A stretch of DNA of 58,076 bases from Armatimonadota bacterium (GCA_025062195.1 JANXAS010000021.1:1-58076), one strand, 5' to 3'. Positions 27,047 through 37,019 are shown, counted from the stretch's first letter. Translations and numbers: made by a program. The notes: a model not told the origin generated them from the sequence alone.

Positions 27047-27594
27047 GACAAATTCCTTCACTTCGGGCTGTTAAGGAGAATTGTAACCGCTCGGGCTGCT
27101 AAGGAGGATTAGGTAGGAGAGCAACGGGAATATAGGGCTTACCATCTAATGCCATCCTCAATTCCTCAATCACTCTCTTAGCGTTGTTACTAAAGTGTGG
27201 TTATATAGTTTTTGGGTGCTTTGTCATGGCTGGCTTTAGCAACATTTGCCTTAACTGTAAGATGGCTCTACATAGTCACCGAAGTTGAGCGCATATTAAG
27301 TGCGCCCTCCAGAAAGCCCAAAGTTTGTCGGCGCTAAAGCCAATTTCATATTTTGGCGAAGTTAGCCACCAATACGCTTTGAAGTGTATAGCATTATTTC
27401 GGGAGCATTATTTCGGGATTCTTTCGGCAGGACACCAGTCTTACCATACGATTTTTTGACTTAGCAGGGGGCAGACATTTAAAAGCACCAACAAGCCTTT
27501 GAGGAAAGAGCATGCGTAAAATTGGTGCTCAATTTTAATTTCGCCCTCATTGAAGCCTTTCACCGATAGCTTTTTGAGTGGATAGTGAAGTTCA
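27047..27594. other. Convergent intergenic region with short repeats
   Basis: No supported gene lies between the convergent GH42-like and pgpH genes. Contents: a pair of imperfect direct repeats (TCGGGCTG-TAAGGAG type, near 27064 and 27090); an AAGTTTGTCGGCGCT phrase at 27321 belonging to a dispersed repeat family; an exact 14-bp tandem duplication GCATTATTTCGGGA at 27391-27418; and an 8-bp inverted repeat AGCACCAA/TTGGTGCT (27484-27491, 27522-27529). On the minus strand the last is followed by TTTT and could be a weak pgpH terminator. A minus-strand stretch near 27200-27105 reads AKRVIEELRMALDG without a start and may be gene debris. Confidence 0.55.
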
Positions 27595-29904
27595 TTATGG
27601 CATTTCGGGGTATTGAATTCGCTGCAGCCTGCTAACGCGGAGGTGTTCCTTGAAGATCTCCCGTATCTTTGTTATCTCACCATAGCTCAACGGAGACTCA
27701 TCTAACTGACCGTCCTCAATTTTGCCGTCAATGACTTTGTCAACCATCTTTTCAACCCTCTCCCATCCTTCTGGCGTTCTGAAGCTTTCATCCGGCATGG
27801 AGCTAACTGCGGCTTCAACAGCGTCGGCGAGCATAACAAGTGCTGTCTCTTTTGACCTGGGCTTTGGACCTGGGTAGCGGTATCCATCCTCTTGGACCTC
27901 GTCCTTGCGCCCATTGTTTCGTAAGGCTTTGCTGTAGAAGAATTGCATAAGCGAAGTGCCGTGATGCTCTCTTATGAAGTCAATGATGCGTTCTGGAAGA
28001 TTATGTTGCTTAGCTATGTTAACTCCCTCCTCAACATGCTCCCTAAGGATGCCGGCGCTTAGCGATGGCATGAGTTCGTCATGTGGATTCTGACCGCGCT
28101 GATTCTCGGAAAAGTAATGCGGGCGCTTTAACTTGCCTATGTCATGGTAAAGACCACCAACATAAGCAAGCATTGGATTTGCACCGATAGCTTCCGCTGC
28201 AGCCCTCGCGAGCGCTGCCACCATTAGCGAACTTTGATATGTCCCGGGAGCTCTCTCAGCGAGTTCCCTAAGAAGACCGGCACTGCTGTTTGCAAGCTCA
28301 AGCAAAGTGAACGCGGTGACCAAACCAAAAGCTCTCTCAAGCATGGCGATGATGGCGAGCGTCAAAGCCGGCGCTGCAATCCCTGTTACAACAGCGAGCA
28401 TGGATTCCCTCCAGAGGAATGGCAGAAGTATCTCCAACGGCAGAGAAAAGCTTATTGGTCCAAGCAAAGTGCAAATTATCAGCCTGCCAAATAAGGTGGT
28501 AAGCCCTATCAGAACACCGGCATATATTAGCTGTGCGCGCTGGTGCACTGATGCGGTTGAATAGATGCCAACTATAGAGCATGCAAATGAGACGATAGAT
28601 AGCTGGAAAGCGTATTGGATAGCTCCGAACGAGTTGCCATCATATGCAAGCTCGCTTAGGGGCAGGCGCATTATAAGTGCATTCGGGTCGCGAAGCGCCA
28701 TCATACCGACAAGCAGGCTTGCAAAGCCAGACAGCAGCGCCGAAAGCAATGGCATCTCAAGCAGCACGCATGTGACCATCGCTGCGGTGCTGAGAAGTGC
28801 AATTGCCCCCTCGTGTATGCCAGCCAAGGAGATAAAATAGTGAGCGAAGAGTAGTGGCAACCAAACGGTGGCAAGCAGCCTAAATTGCCTAACTAACTCC
28901 TCAGGGGCGCTTTTGCCGTGTGCGCTAAGAGTTCTCACCAGGGAGCATTGAATGCTCAGCCCAATAAGAGATGTAATCAGGATAGAAATAAGTGCGGCTG
29001 CCATAACATTGGCATAATTGATTCCAAGTGCCCTCAACTTCTCAAGGTGCTCTTCAGTCACCACATTGCCAGCTCGCCCTATCAACTCACCGACTTTTAT
29101 TCGCTTTCTTATCGGAGCAATGGTCTGCATGATCTTTTCGCGGAGTTGCTGCGTGGCTTTCGCATCAACCATTAGATTTGGCTCAATGGCAGCAGCAGCT
29201 ATCGCAGCCACAGCATTCCTGTATTGGGGGCGCAGGTTGAGCGACTCCGCCGCTTTTATTATTGAAACCCTCGCTGCATCAATTCCCGTCTTGGCTGGCT
29301 TAATTCCCTTGTCAAGCTCCTTCTGGGCGAGTGAGATAGTATAATTTTCCATCAACCGAAGGACATCAGGTGAGGCGCTTAAGCAGGTTAAAATGATTTC
29401 GTCACTAAGCGCCAATACAACCTTCTCCTTAGCGATGCGCAATTTCCTGCTTGCCGAGGTTCTCAATGGGGCGATTGAGCGAAACTGCCTATAAGTGACC
29501 TCAATCGCATATAACACTCTTTCATTGACATCGTGAACCAATCGGTAAACTGGTTCAATCACCTTGACTGCCCTTTCCCTTTGTCTCTCCGTCTCAACCG
29601 ACGATATATATTCAACAGCGCGCCATGCATAAACATCCCTATCAAACACATCCCCAGCAACATACTTGTTCGCCAAGAAGGTGTCCCAAGGTAGAAGCAT
29701 GACGAATAGAGAGGCGCTGACAATGATACCCAAAAACAGTTTTTGCTTATCCACAACAAACCTGAAGCGCCTTTGCCTATGGCGCATCGGTCTCTTTAAC
29801 CCCTTGGAGAAAACACCGAAAGGTGAGCCAACTCTTCTTCCAAGCTTCACCCAACCGCTTTGATAGCTGCGCAAAAGCTGCCTTATTAGCGAGGATTTAT
29901 CCAC
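27595..29904 (-). CDS. pgpH: 7TM-HD phosphohydrolase (PgpH-type c-di-AMP phosphodiesterase)
   Basis: A 769-residue integral membrane protein of the PgpH/YqfF family, which hydrolyses cyclic di-AMP. In order: an N-terminal TM (about residues 40-60), an extracytoplasmic 7TMR-HDED domain (about 65-330), seven TM helices (about 335-560), and a cytoplasmic HD domain with YHDIGKLKRPHYF, then NIAKQHNLPERIIDFIREHHGT and ADAVEAAVSSM. The metal-binding His-Asp pairs are present. GTG 29904 is preferred to ATG 29928 because GAGGTGAGAGG precedes it with a 6-base spacer. It follows phoH by about 40 bases; yqeY-phoH-pgpH is a classic conserved arrangement, although ybeY, usually next, is missing here. Confidence 0.94.
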   Translation of the reverse strand: MDKSSLIRQLLRSYQSGWVKLGRRVGSPFGVFSKGLKRPMRHRQRRFRFVVDKQKLFLGIIVSASLFVMLLPWDTFLANKYVAGDVFDRDVYAWRAVEYISSVETERQRERAVKVIEPVYRLVHDVNERVLYAIEVTYRQFRSIAPLRTSASRKLRIAKEKVVLALSDEIILTCLSASPDVLRLMENYTISLAQKELDKGIKPAKTGIDAARVSIIKAAESLNLRPQYRNAVAAIAAAAIEPNLMVDAKATQQLREKIMQTIAPIRKRIKVGELIGRAGNVVTEEHLEKLRALGINYANVMAAALISILITSLIGLSIQCSLVRTLSAHGKSAPEELVRQFRLLATVWLPLLFAHYFISLAGIHEGAIALLSTAAMVTCVLLEMPLLSALLSGFASLLVGMMALRDPNALIMRLPLSELAYDGNSFGAIQYAFQLSIVSFACSIVGIYSTASVHQRAQLIYAGVLIGLTTLFGRLIICTLLGPISFSLPLEILLPFLWRESMLAVVTGIAAPALTLAIIAMLERAFGLVTAFTLLELANSSAGLLRELAERAPGTYQSSLMVAALARAAAEAIGANPMLAYVGGLYHDIGKLKRPHYFSENQRGQNPHDELMPSLSAGILREHVEEGVNIAKQHNLPERIIDFIREHHGTSLMQFFYSKALRNNGRKDEVQEDGYRYPGPKPRSKETALVMLADAVEAAVSSMPDESFRTPEGWERVEKMVDKVIDGKIEDGQLDESPLSYGEITKIREIFKEHLRVSRLQRIQYPEMP

Positions 29905-29943
29905 GGTAGTCCTCTCACCTCGCTGCATCTTTGGCAGCCATGC

Positions 29944-31056
29944 TCATGTCTCAACCTCGCCTCTTTCAACCTCGTCGCTACCTGTAACTTCATGGCGCGA
30001 TTGTATTCGCCTAACACTACGCTTCCTTAGATTCTCACTCTCATTGCTTTCCATTCGCATCCTCTCGGCATGCTCCCATGCTTCAAATGCAAGGACTATG
30101 CGCTGCACAAGCGGGTGACGAACGACATCCTTGTCGGTAAGGTAGACGAAAGCCACTCCGGGAACACCCTTGAGTATCTCTTGTATTGCCACTAACCCTG
30201 AGCGCACCCCGTGAGGTAAGTCAATCTGAGTTATGTCGCCAGTGACTATAGCCTTTGACCCATAGCCCATCCTTGTAAGGAACATCTTCATCTGAAGGAC
30301 TGTTGCATTTTGCGCCTCATCAAGAACTATGAATGAATCGTTAAATGTTCGTCCGCGCATGTATGCAAGCGGTATCACCTCAATTATTCTCCTCTCAAGG
30401 TGGCGCTGGCATTTTTGCATCCCGAGGATGTCATAGAGTGCGTCATAAAGCGGGCGAAGGTATGGGTCAACCTTCTCCTCAATGTTGCCAGGTAAGTATC
30501 CGAGCTTCTCACCGGCTTCAACTGCCGGTCTTGCTAAGACAAGCCTGCTAACTTGGCGGCGTTGCAATGCCGCTATAGCCATAGCCATCGCAAGGTATGT
30601 CTTTCCAGTCCCAGCAGGTCCTATCGCAAACACAAGGTCATTCTTTTGGACAGCCTCAACATACTCCCTCTGCCCTTTTGTCTTTGGGACTATCTTTTGA
30701 CCGCGCTCTGTGATCACAATGCAATCAGCAAGCCCTTGCACTGCCTCCGCAATTGATTCGCCTGAGAGTGCTGAGCGGATAAGGTAGCGGATGTCGGATT
30801 GCGTTACGGAGCCGCCGGATTCAATCACAGCAACCATGTGCCTGAGCAACTCCGCCAAACGCTCAACATCGGGATATCTACCCCGTATGTGGATCACATT
30901 GTCCCTCGCAATTATGCTTGCATCAAATGCGCTTTCAAGCAAGCGCCTATACTCATCTTTTACACCGAGCACAAGCGCCAATGTGGCACTGTCCCCGACG
31001 GCAACCCAGCGCTCATCTTGTTCATTCATCTTAGTGCTCGTTTCTGAACTATCCAT
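29944..31056 (-). CDS. phoH: PhoH-like ATPase
   Basis: A 370-residue protein of the PhoH/YbeZ family. It has an N-terminal region of about 115 residues (an RNA-binding KH-like part in relatives), then a RecA-like ATPase core: Walker A GPAGTGKT, LVLARPAVEAGEKLGYLPG, Walker B-like IVLDEAQNAT, and TGDITQIDLP. These proteins act in RNA metabolism together with YbeY; the exact substrate is unclear. The tail after about residue 335 (ESNESENLRKRSVRRIQSRHE) is basic and probably disordered. ATG 31056 is used, although no strong ribosome site is visible; ATG 31029 is an alternative. It is cotranscribed with yqeY upstream and pgpH downstream. Confidence 0.95.
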   Translation of the reverse strand: MDSSETSTKMNEQDERWVAVGDSATLALVLGVKDEYRRLLESAFDASIIARDNVIHIRGRYPDVERLAELLRHMVAVIESGGSVTQSDIRYLIRSALSGESIAEAVQGLADCIVITERGQKIVPKTKGQREYVEAVQKNDLVFAIGPAGTGKTYLAMAMAIAALQRRQVSRLVLARPAVEAGEKLGYLPGNIEEKVDPYLRPLYDALYDILGMQKCQRHLERRIIEVIPLAYMRGRTFNDSFIVLDEAQNATVLQMKMFLTRMGYGSKAIVTGDITQIDLPHGVRSGLVAIQEILKGVPGVAFVYLTDKDVVRHPLVQRIVLAFEAWEHAERMRMESNESENLRKRSVRRIQSRHEVTGSDEVERGEVET

Positions 31057-31093
31057 CCATGCATCTTGGGTGGCGGCTTAACCACCCATCCAA

Positions 31094-31558
31094 TCATTCA
31101 GCACTGCCGGAAAGTTTAGCCTCAAGCAATTCACGAACGATTTTGCTAACCAAGCTGCCATCGGCGCGCCCTTTTAGTTGTGGCATTAGCTTGCTCATAA
31201 CCTTGCCTATGTCCTTTGGCGAGAGCGCGCCAACCTCTACAATGACTTTTGATGCTGCCTCCCTTATCTCACTTTCGCTCAACATCCTCGGAAGGTAACC
31301 CTCAAGAATTTCAATTCGTTTCCTTGTCTCCCACGCCAAGTCATCCCTGCCGCCGCGCTCAAATGCTTCAAGCGCTTCTTTTTCCTTGCGCACCTCAGAT
31401 TGAACCACTTTAATAATCTCCTCGTCGCTTAACTCGCCACCCTTATCAATCTCGGCGTTGTGGATTGCCGCCCTCAACATGCGCAGCGTGCTCACTTTTA
31501 ATGCATCACGCTGCCGTAGCGCCTCCTTGTAATCTTCCATCAACCTTTCTCTGAGCAT
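31094..31558 (-). CDS. yqeY: GatB/YqeY domain protein
   Basis: A 154-residue YqeY protein, homologous to the tRNA-binding tail of GatB. Typical features are MEDYKEALRQRDALKVSTLRMLRAAIHNAEIDKG, EVRKEKEALEAFERGGR and VGALSPKDIGKVMSKLMPQLKGRADGSLVSKIVRELL. It may assist amidotransferase-dependent tRNA charging; a function outside GatCAB is not established. ATG 31558 is chosen because GGGGGA precedes it by 5 bases and the family starts at MLRERL. It is the first gene of the minus-strand yqeY-phoH-pgpH unit, diverging from the LolA-like gene with a 272-base gap. Confidence 0.95.
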   Translation of the reverse strand: MLRERLMEDYKEALRQRDALKVSTLRMLRAAIHNAEIDKGGELSDEEIIKVVQSEVRKEKEALEAFERGGRDDLAWETRKRIEILEGYLPRMLSESEIREAASKVIVEVGALSPKDIGKVMSKLMPQLKGRADGSLVSKIVRELLEAKLSGSAE

Positions 31559-31830
31559 AGCGATCCCCCAACAGCTTGCCACTGTCATTGCATTTTAACG
31601 CATCGCAACGCACTGCCCTTCCCCAAATTTATCCCCTTGAGCCAGCTGACATTGGCAATAACTTCCCGCCGTGATAAAATTGTAGCGTCACACAATCATT
31701 GAGGTTCAAGCAACGGTGACACTTTAAGTGGGAGTGAACGGATTTGAGGCGCATCTTGCGGTGCATTGGATTTAGACGGCTCAAAAAGTGTCTTGCAGTT
31801 TGAAACATGCCGATATGGTGGTGAAAGGGT

Positions 31831-32679
31831 GTGCCAGCAACAAATGACATTGTTGAACCAACCGAGCGCAGCGAAGATGATGAGCGCAAGGGCAAAGGTT
31901 TGCATACAAGTGGACAACGAAGTTCTGTGCGCATGCTCATTCTGAGCGCTGCTATATTGGCTTTCCTTGGGGCAGTCGTGGCTTTGCTCCCGTTGCTCAT
32001 CCGTCCAAATCCTGAAAGGATTCTCAAAATGGCATCGGATGCTCATTCAGCGATTAACGCCATGCACATGAGAGCGCAGGTGACAATTGAGCCGCTCATC
32101 AAAGTGCCCATAGAAATCACTGCCAACTTGGAACGCCCAAACAAGCTGCATGGGACAATAACACTCAAAGGGACGAAGGCGCCATCAATGCTCATGGTGA
32201 GCGATGGAAAACGCATTTGGACATTCGTTAAGCAGTGGAAGCAATGCCAAGTTGAACCTGCTCCAAAGGATATGGCTTCAACTTGGGGAATGTTTAAGCC
32301 GGTCGGAAAAAGGGATGACCATAGAGAGAATATGGCTGCAGCATTATTTTGCGGGTTTAAACCGGAGGGCAATGTCAAAAGGGCAAAGCTGCTCGGCACA
32401 GAGAACATTGGACATCACAAGTGTCACATGCTGCATATAACATACGCTGACGGATTTGAGCAGCTCATACATGTTGGCGTCAAAGACAGCTTTGTCTGGC
32501 AAACTGTGACGAAGACCCATTTATCAATGCCACCACCTTTACCGCCGATTGAGATAATCATCACGAGCAAATGCACATCAATTGTCCCAAACCCAAAATT
32601 TGAACAGCGCCAGTTTACCTTCACACCCCCTAAAGGCACAAGGATGGTTGAATCACTCTCACCGCCGAAAGAAGATTGA
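31831..32679 (+). CDS. Membrane-anchored LolA/DUF2092-like protein
   Basis: A 282-residue protein. The N-terminal cytoplasmic tail of about 32 charged residues is followed by one TM helix (residues 35-58, LSAAILAFLGAVVALLPLL). An extracytoplasmic beta-rich domain then begins ILKMASDAHSAINAMHMRAQVTIE, like the first helix and strands of LolA/DUF2092 (outer-membrane lipoprotein carrier fold). Later pieces GKRIWTFVKQWKQCQVEP and LGTENIGHHKCHMLHITYADGFEQLIHVG fit that fold. It may bind lipids or lipoproteins, or be a sensor domain. The start is GTG 31831 with AAAGGGT upstream. It is transcribed alone. Confidence 0.75.
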   Translation: MPATNDIVEPTERSEDDERKGKGLHTSGQRSSVRMLILSAAILAFLGAVVALLPLLIRPNPERILKMASDAHSAINAMHMRAQVTIEPLIKVPIEITANLERPNKLHGTITLKGTKAPSMLMVSDGKRIWTFVKQWKQCQVEPAPKDMASTWGMFKPVGKRDDHRENMAAALFCGFKPEGNVKRAKLLGTENIGHHKCHMLHITYADGFEQLIHVGVKDSFVWQTVTKTHLSMPPPLPPIEIIITSKCTSIVPNPKFEQRQFTFTPPKGTRMVESLSPPKED

Positions 32680-33679
32680 CGATGGCAAGTTAGCGATGCA
32701 AGCTTTGTTGCATTTCATTCGCCACTGATGCGTGGAGCTCATTTGAGGTTCGCTAACCTATTGTTGTTTGATTCGCTCACTGCTGTTATGACTTGCGCAT
32801 TTGGCGTTATTTTATGTGGCGGACAATAGCCACCAAAGGCGCTCTTCCCTCTCAGGAGTTATTGGTTTGCAACCATTTATGCTATTGGCTTCAGCTAACG
32901 GTTGATGATGAAGCATACGAGAGCCAAATTAGCCAGCGTTTTTTAGAGTGCTCACTCAGCAATTGGGCGGTATTCTCGCCAAATTGATAGGGTGTGATTC
33001 TCGCTACCTTGCGAGGGCGAGGCTACTTACGAGCCAAAAATCGCAATAACGGCTGCCTCCCGGCGGGAACAGTTTAGGCATATAAGAAGCTTAGCCTTCA
33101 AAAGAACTCGCATGCCAAAACTGAATCCACTGCAAAACCACTCTGCTACCCAAAAACTTTGTTGGCGCTTTCAAAGGTTGGGTTGTCGCCGAACCGGGGG
33201 AACTGGAAGGCATGACTGTCATCCTGACGAATGAATTCAAAATGAACTTCGCTCAGGTCACGGTCTTGCCCTTGAATTCGTTAACGAAATGGCATGTGCT
33301 GCAAAACTCGCCTTGCCCTCCCCTCAAAATTTTGTTGGCGCTTTTAAAGGTTGGGTTGTTGCCGAGCCGGAGGGAATTGAAGGGCACGACTGTCATCCTG
33401 ACGAATGAATCAAAGCGAACTTCGCCAAGCTGTAGGCTTCCCCTCAAATTTATCAACGACCATATCCTAAAAGCCCATGATGGTTGGAAGAGGGTGTCCG
33501 CCAGTAACCTATGGTGGCGTCGTGACTTGTCGTGATTGTCATTTAAATTTCGTCGCCCGCAAACGGTGACGCTACATTGTGAGAGTTCCTGTCGTTTCGT
33601 GATCCAAAAGGAGGTCAGGTTGCTTTAATTCCTTAAAGTGGCGCAGCCATTCCCCGATAAGGGCTATAAAGTTGCCTCA
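32680..33679. repeat. 1-kb intergenic region built of degenerate repeats
   Basis: No gene is supported here. Two related units of roughly 100 bases (33152-33253 and 33326-33425) share TTGTTGGCGCTTT, AAAGGTTGGGTTGT, GACTGTCATCCTGACGAAT and AACTTCGC in the same order, about 174 bases apart, with flanking CTGCAAAAC similarity. At 32878-32913 is a phrase like the dispersed element at 55510 (TTGGCTTCAGCTAACGGTTGATG). At 33511-33577 is a relative of the palindrome at 11252. Open frames across the tandem units are by-products of the repeat. No terminator is clear for the two convergent genes. Confidence 0.65.
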
Positions 33680-34372
33680 TCATTTGATTGCAACATGAAT
33701 TGTGATTATTCCGAAGAGGAGCGGGATTACAGCGACGTTGTGAAAGCCGGCTTCCATCAAAACGCTGCTAAGTTCATCAGCGTCAATGAAGCGTTCTATC
33801 GTCTCACTCAAATATCGGTAAGCCTTCTTTGAACCGGAGAGCCACCCCCCAAGATGCCTCACCACAGACCTGACATAACAGTGAAATAGCCTTCTCACGA
33901 TGCGCCATTTTGGTTGGCTCGTCTCAAGCAAGACAAGTTTGCCACCATCGCTTAAGACTCGCTTCATCTCTTTTAGGCATTGGATAAAAGCCTTATAGCC
34001 TGTGAAGATGTTGCGGACGCCAAACGAAACAGTGATTGCGTCAAATGAGCTGTCGGCAAAAGGCAATGCTTTTACATCCGCAACAATTACAATCCCGCCA
34101 ACATCTCTTAGTTTGAGCGATGCCTTCATCGCCATTTGTGGGCAAAAGTCAACGGCAACAATTGTGGGTTTGCATGAGGCTGTTTGAGCTATTGCAAGCG
34201 CCATATCACCAGTGCCGCTGCATAAGTCAAGCACTGCGCTTGCTCCACTGGCGCATGCTACTTTTGCAGCGAGCTTGCGCCAGTAACCATCCATGCACAT
34301 TGTTATGACTTTGTTGACAAGCTCATACCTGTGAGCAACCTCGGAGAACATTCGCCTGATGCTGTTTGGCAT
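33680..34372 (-). CDS. ubiE: Demethylmenaquinone methyltransferase (MenG/UbiE)
   Basis: SAM-dependent C-methylation in the last step of menaquinone synthesis (UbiE/MenG family). About 230 residues: VLDLCSGTGDMALAIA is the SAM-binding motif I, VAVDFCPQMAMKAS motif II, DVKALPFADSSFDAITVSFGVRNIFTGYKAF the family signature, and KRVLSDGGKLVLLETSQPKWRIVRRLFHCYVRSVVRHLG the second signature. ATG 34372 has GGTGA 7 bases upstream; ATG 34378 is too close. There is no neighbouring men gene. Menaquinone use is inferred from this gene alone and implies respiration. Confidence 0.95.
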   Translation of the reverse strand: MPNSIRRMFSEVAHRYELVNKVITMCMDGYWRKLAAKVACASGASAVLDLCSGTGDMALAIAQTASCKPTIVAVDFCPQMAMKASLKLRDVGGIVIVADVKALPFADSSFDAITVSFGVRNIFTGYKAFIQCLKEMKRVLSDGGKLVLLETSQPKWRIVRRLFHCYVRSVVRHLGGWLSGSKKAYRYLSETIERFIDADELSSVLMEAGFHNVAVIPLLFGIITIHVAIK

Positions 34373-34478
34373 CGTCATTTCACCGCGCTGTCGCTGCGAT
34401 TTGCGTTAGCATCACTATCGCCAGCACCGTTACAGCGTTAAATTTTGCCACAGCATTTTTCAATCGGGGGTGGATGGC

Positions 34479-37019
34479 GTGCGATGTGACACCGCAAAAT
34501 TGCCTGTAATGCTCGTAATGGTGTGTTGCCTCCTGTGTGCGCTGTTTGCTTTTGGGCGCTGCGAAACTGCGCTCATCATAGACGGCAAAGTTAACGGGGC
34601 AATCGTTATAGCAAAGCATGGGGCGGTCAGGGACGCTGCAAGCAAGCTTCAAATGTGGTTGAAAGAAGCTACCGAATGTGAGGTGCCAATCAAGGAGCCA
34701 CCATTTGATGGGGATGCAATTTGGCTTGCGCTACATTCTGATGCGCCAAAGCTTGCCAAGGAGCACAGGCTTCTTGAGCTCGGCGACGAGGGCTTCGTCA
34801 TTACCACGCTTGGGAAAAGAACCTATGTGCTCGCTAATACGCCGCTCGGCATCAGGCACGGAGTTTATGCATTGCTTGAGCACATCGGCTTCCGTTGGTT
34901 CTTTCCCGACCCGATATGGACCATTGTCCCGAAGCTTAAAAGCGTTGTCTTGAAGCTGAGCGACCGCCAGAAGCCAGCGTTTTCCTACAGGCGAATTTGG
35001 TATGAATGGGGCGCAACTACAAAGAGGCTGCATGAAAACTACGAGGCTTGGATGGAGCGGAATAGGCAATATGGCAGCTTCCAAATTGATTGTGGGCATG
35101 CATACGAGCGCTTCGTCCCACACAGGCTGTTTGGTGACCATCCGGAGTATTTCGCTCTCGTTGGCGGTGTCAGAAAGCCGGCGCAAATTTGCATCACCAA
35201 TCCCGAAGTCATCCAACTCGGAATAGACTACGCATTGAATGCGTTTCGTAAGCGCCATGAACTCAACATGGTATCGGTTGAACCGAACGATGGCGGTGGA
35301 TACTGCGAATGCCAGAGCTGTAGGTCAATTGGAAATCCGAGCGATATGACATTTCACTATGCAAACACGATTGCGAGGGCGCTGAGGAAGGAGTTCCCAA
35401 GCAAGTTTGTCGGACTATATGCTTATGCCTATCACAGTGACCCGCCGAAGTTTAAGATTGAGCCGAATGTTTATGTGCAAGTGACAACTGGTTTCCGATA
35501 CACGAAGCTAAGCTTTGAGGAGCAGGTTGAGGCTTTCAGGAGGCTCGGGGCAAAGGTCGGCGTTTACGATTACTTCTCCGTATACCCGTGGAGTTGGGAT
35601 ATTCCGGGGGCTGCAAAGGCAAGCCGAATTTACGAACTCGCCCAGTCAATCAAGCGGTATCATGAACTTGGCTTAACGACATTTGACGCCGAGTCGGAAT
35701 GCAACTGGGCGCCATGCGGCGTCGGATACTATATTGCATCAAAGCTAATGTGGAATCCGAAGCTTGATGTGGATGAGCTCCTCTCCGACTTTTGCAGGCG
35801 CTCATTTGGTAGAGCTGAAGCGCCAATGAGAAGGCTAATTGAGCGATGGGCTAAAGGTGAACGCTTCTCGCAGAGGACTCTCGTGCTTGCTCTGCGTGAT
35901 GTCAATGAGGCGTTCTCCCTTGAAGATGATATTCAATGCCAAGAGCGCATAGCATTCTTTGGTCTATACCTGCATTGGCTCAAGCTATGGCATCGCTATC
36001 ATCGCCTATCGCAAAGAACCGAGTTTGGAAAACTCATCGTTGATCCAAAGGCTGTAATTGATGCAGCTCACGATTGGGTTGTGTTCTCAAGGCGAATTTA
36101 CGAGCTCGGTATTGTGCATACCTATCCGATGCTATTCACCGAATGGTTCAATGCGCGCCTCTCATCGCTTCTTCGGATTGAGGGCATCACAAAGGAGATG
36201 CTTGACGCATGGAAGAATGAGCGGACTGACATCCCGACATTGAATGAGGCGAAAGACTTAGCTCGCTCCGACCTTGAGGAGTTCAAGGATGAGGTAGTCG
36301 TTGAGCTGAGCTGGAGGAGCTACTCAGATGAGCTTGTGCCGTTAGTTGAGCGCATACCGCAGTTGAAAGAGGCATATGCGCATATTAAGCGTTCGCCGCT
36401 GTTCGTTGAGAGGGGCACGCATTATTTCTTTGGTAAAGCTGGGGAGGAATTTGAGGTGCAATTGAAGCCGCAGCCGGGACATACGATTTTAGGGCGTTGG
36501 AAAGTTGTTGAGGTGGCAACCGGGAAAGTGGTCGCAGAGGGTGATGTCAAATGCGAGAAGCCAAATGAGCCTGCACACATAAAGTTCAGGCTGCCAAAGA
36601 GCGGTTTATATTACATTGAGCCACCAACTGGATATTGGCATGTTGCCGAGCTAAGTTTTGGCGGGCGATATGTCTCCGTGAGAGCTGACAGGAAACAGCA
36701 ATTGCAGCTTTGGACGCCAAACATCAACACGCCGCTTTACTTCTATGTGCCAAAGTGGACGAAGTCTTTCGTAATAGGCGTCGTTGGTGGCGGTTGGCCA
36801 AAGACGCGCATAATCCTGAGGGATGGGAGCAACAAGGTCATCGCCGATAGAGAGCTTATGCCCACTGACGAACTATCGGTGCTTGTCCCGGACGGCTCTT
36901 GTGGTCAAGTTTGGAGCATCGCCATAAGCACATTGCGTGGCATATTTGAGTTTTACGATGTCCCCCCATACCTTGCCGCTCATCCCTGTGAGTTGCTCGT
37001 CCCAAAGGACTCCCTTTGA
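34479..37019 (+). CDS. Secreted DUF4838 protein (glycosidase-like)
   Basis: A roughly 846-residue protein with a signal peptide (hydrophobic VMLVMVCCLLCALFAFG). The N-terminal region (LIIDGKVNGAIVIAKHGAVRDAASKLQMWLKEATE) resembles the alpha-glucuronidase/GH20 domain 2. The DUF4838 core follows, with FFPDP, YRRIWYEW, HAYERFVPHRLFGDHPEYFAL, SVEPNDGGGYCECQSC and GLYAYAYHSDPP (residues about 130-480). A C-terminal beta-domain lies after about 620. DUF4838 occurs in polysaccharide utilisation loci, but catalysis is unproven. GTG 34479 is chosen because GGGGGTGG (34466-34473) would overlap the GTG at 34470. It diverges from ubiE and converges with the DUF6785 gene. Confidence 0.85.
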   Translation: MRCDTAKLPVMLVMVCCLLCALFAFGRCETALIIDGKVNGAIVIAKHGAVRDAASKLQMWLKEATECEVPIKEPPFDGDAIWLALHSDAPKLAKEHRLLELGDEGFVITTLGKRTYVLANTPLGIRHGVYALLEHIGFRWFFPDPIWTIVPKLKSVVLKLSDRQKPAFSYRRIWYEWGATTKRLHENYEAWMERNRQYGSFQIDCGHAYERFVPHRLFGDHPEYFALVGGVRKPAQICITNPEVIQLGIDYALNAFRKRHELNMVSVEPNDGGGYCECQSCRSIGNPSDMTFHYANTIARALRKEFPSKFVGLYAYAYHSDPPKFKIEPNVYVQVTTGFRYTKLSFEEQVEAFRRLGAKVGVYDYFSVYPWSWDIPGAAKASRIYELAQSIKRYHELGLTTFDAESECNWAPCGVGYYIASKLMWNPKLDVDELLSDFCRRSFGRAEAPMRRLIERWAKGERFSQRTLVLALRDVNEAFSLEDDIQCQERIAFFGLYLHWLKLWHRYHRLSQRTEFGKLIVDPKAVIDAAHDWVVFSRRIYELGIVHTYPMLFTEWFNARLSSLLRIEGITKEMLDAWKNERTDIPTLNEAKDLARSDLEEFKDEVVVELSWRSYSDELVPLVERIPQLKEAYAHIKRSPLFVERGTHYFFGKAGEEFEVQLKPQPGHTILGRWKVVEVATGKVVAEGDVKCEKPNEPAHIKFRLPKSGLYYIEPPTGYWHVAELSFGGRYVSVRADRKQQLQLWTPNINTPLYFYVPKWTKSFVIGVVGGGWPKTRIILRDGSNKVIADRELMPTDELSVLVPDGSCGQVWSIAISTLRGIFEFYDVPPYLAAHPCELLVPKDSL

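Noticed and set aside
33212-33535. 107-codon frame in the 1-kb gap
   Set aside because: It crosses the two tandem repeat units and its protein text only repeats the same degenerate segment.
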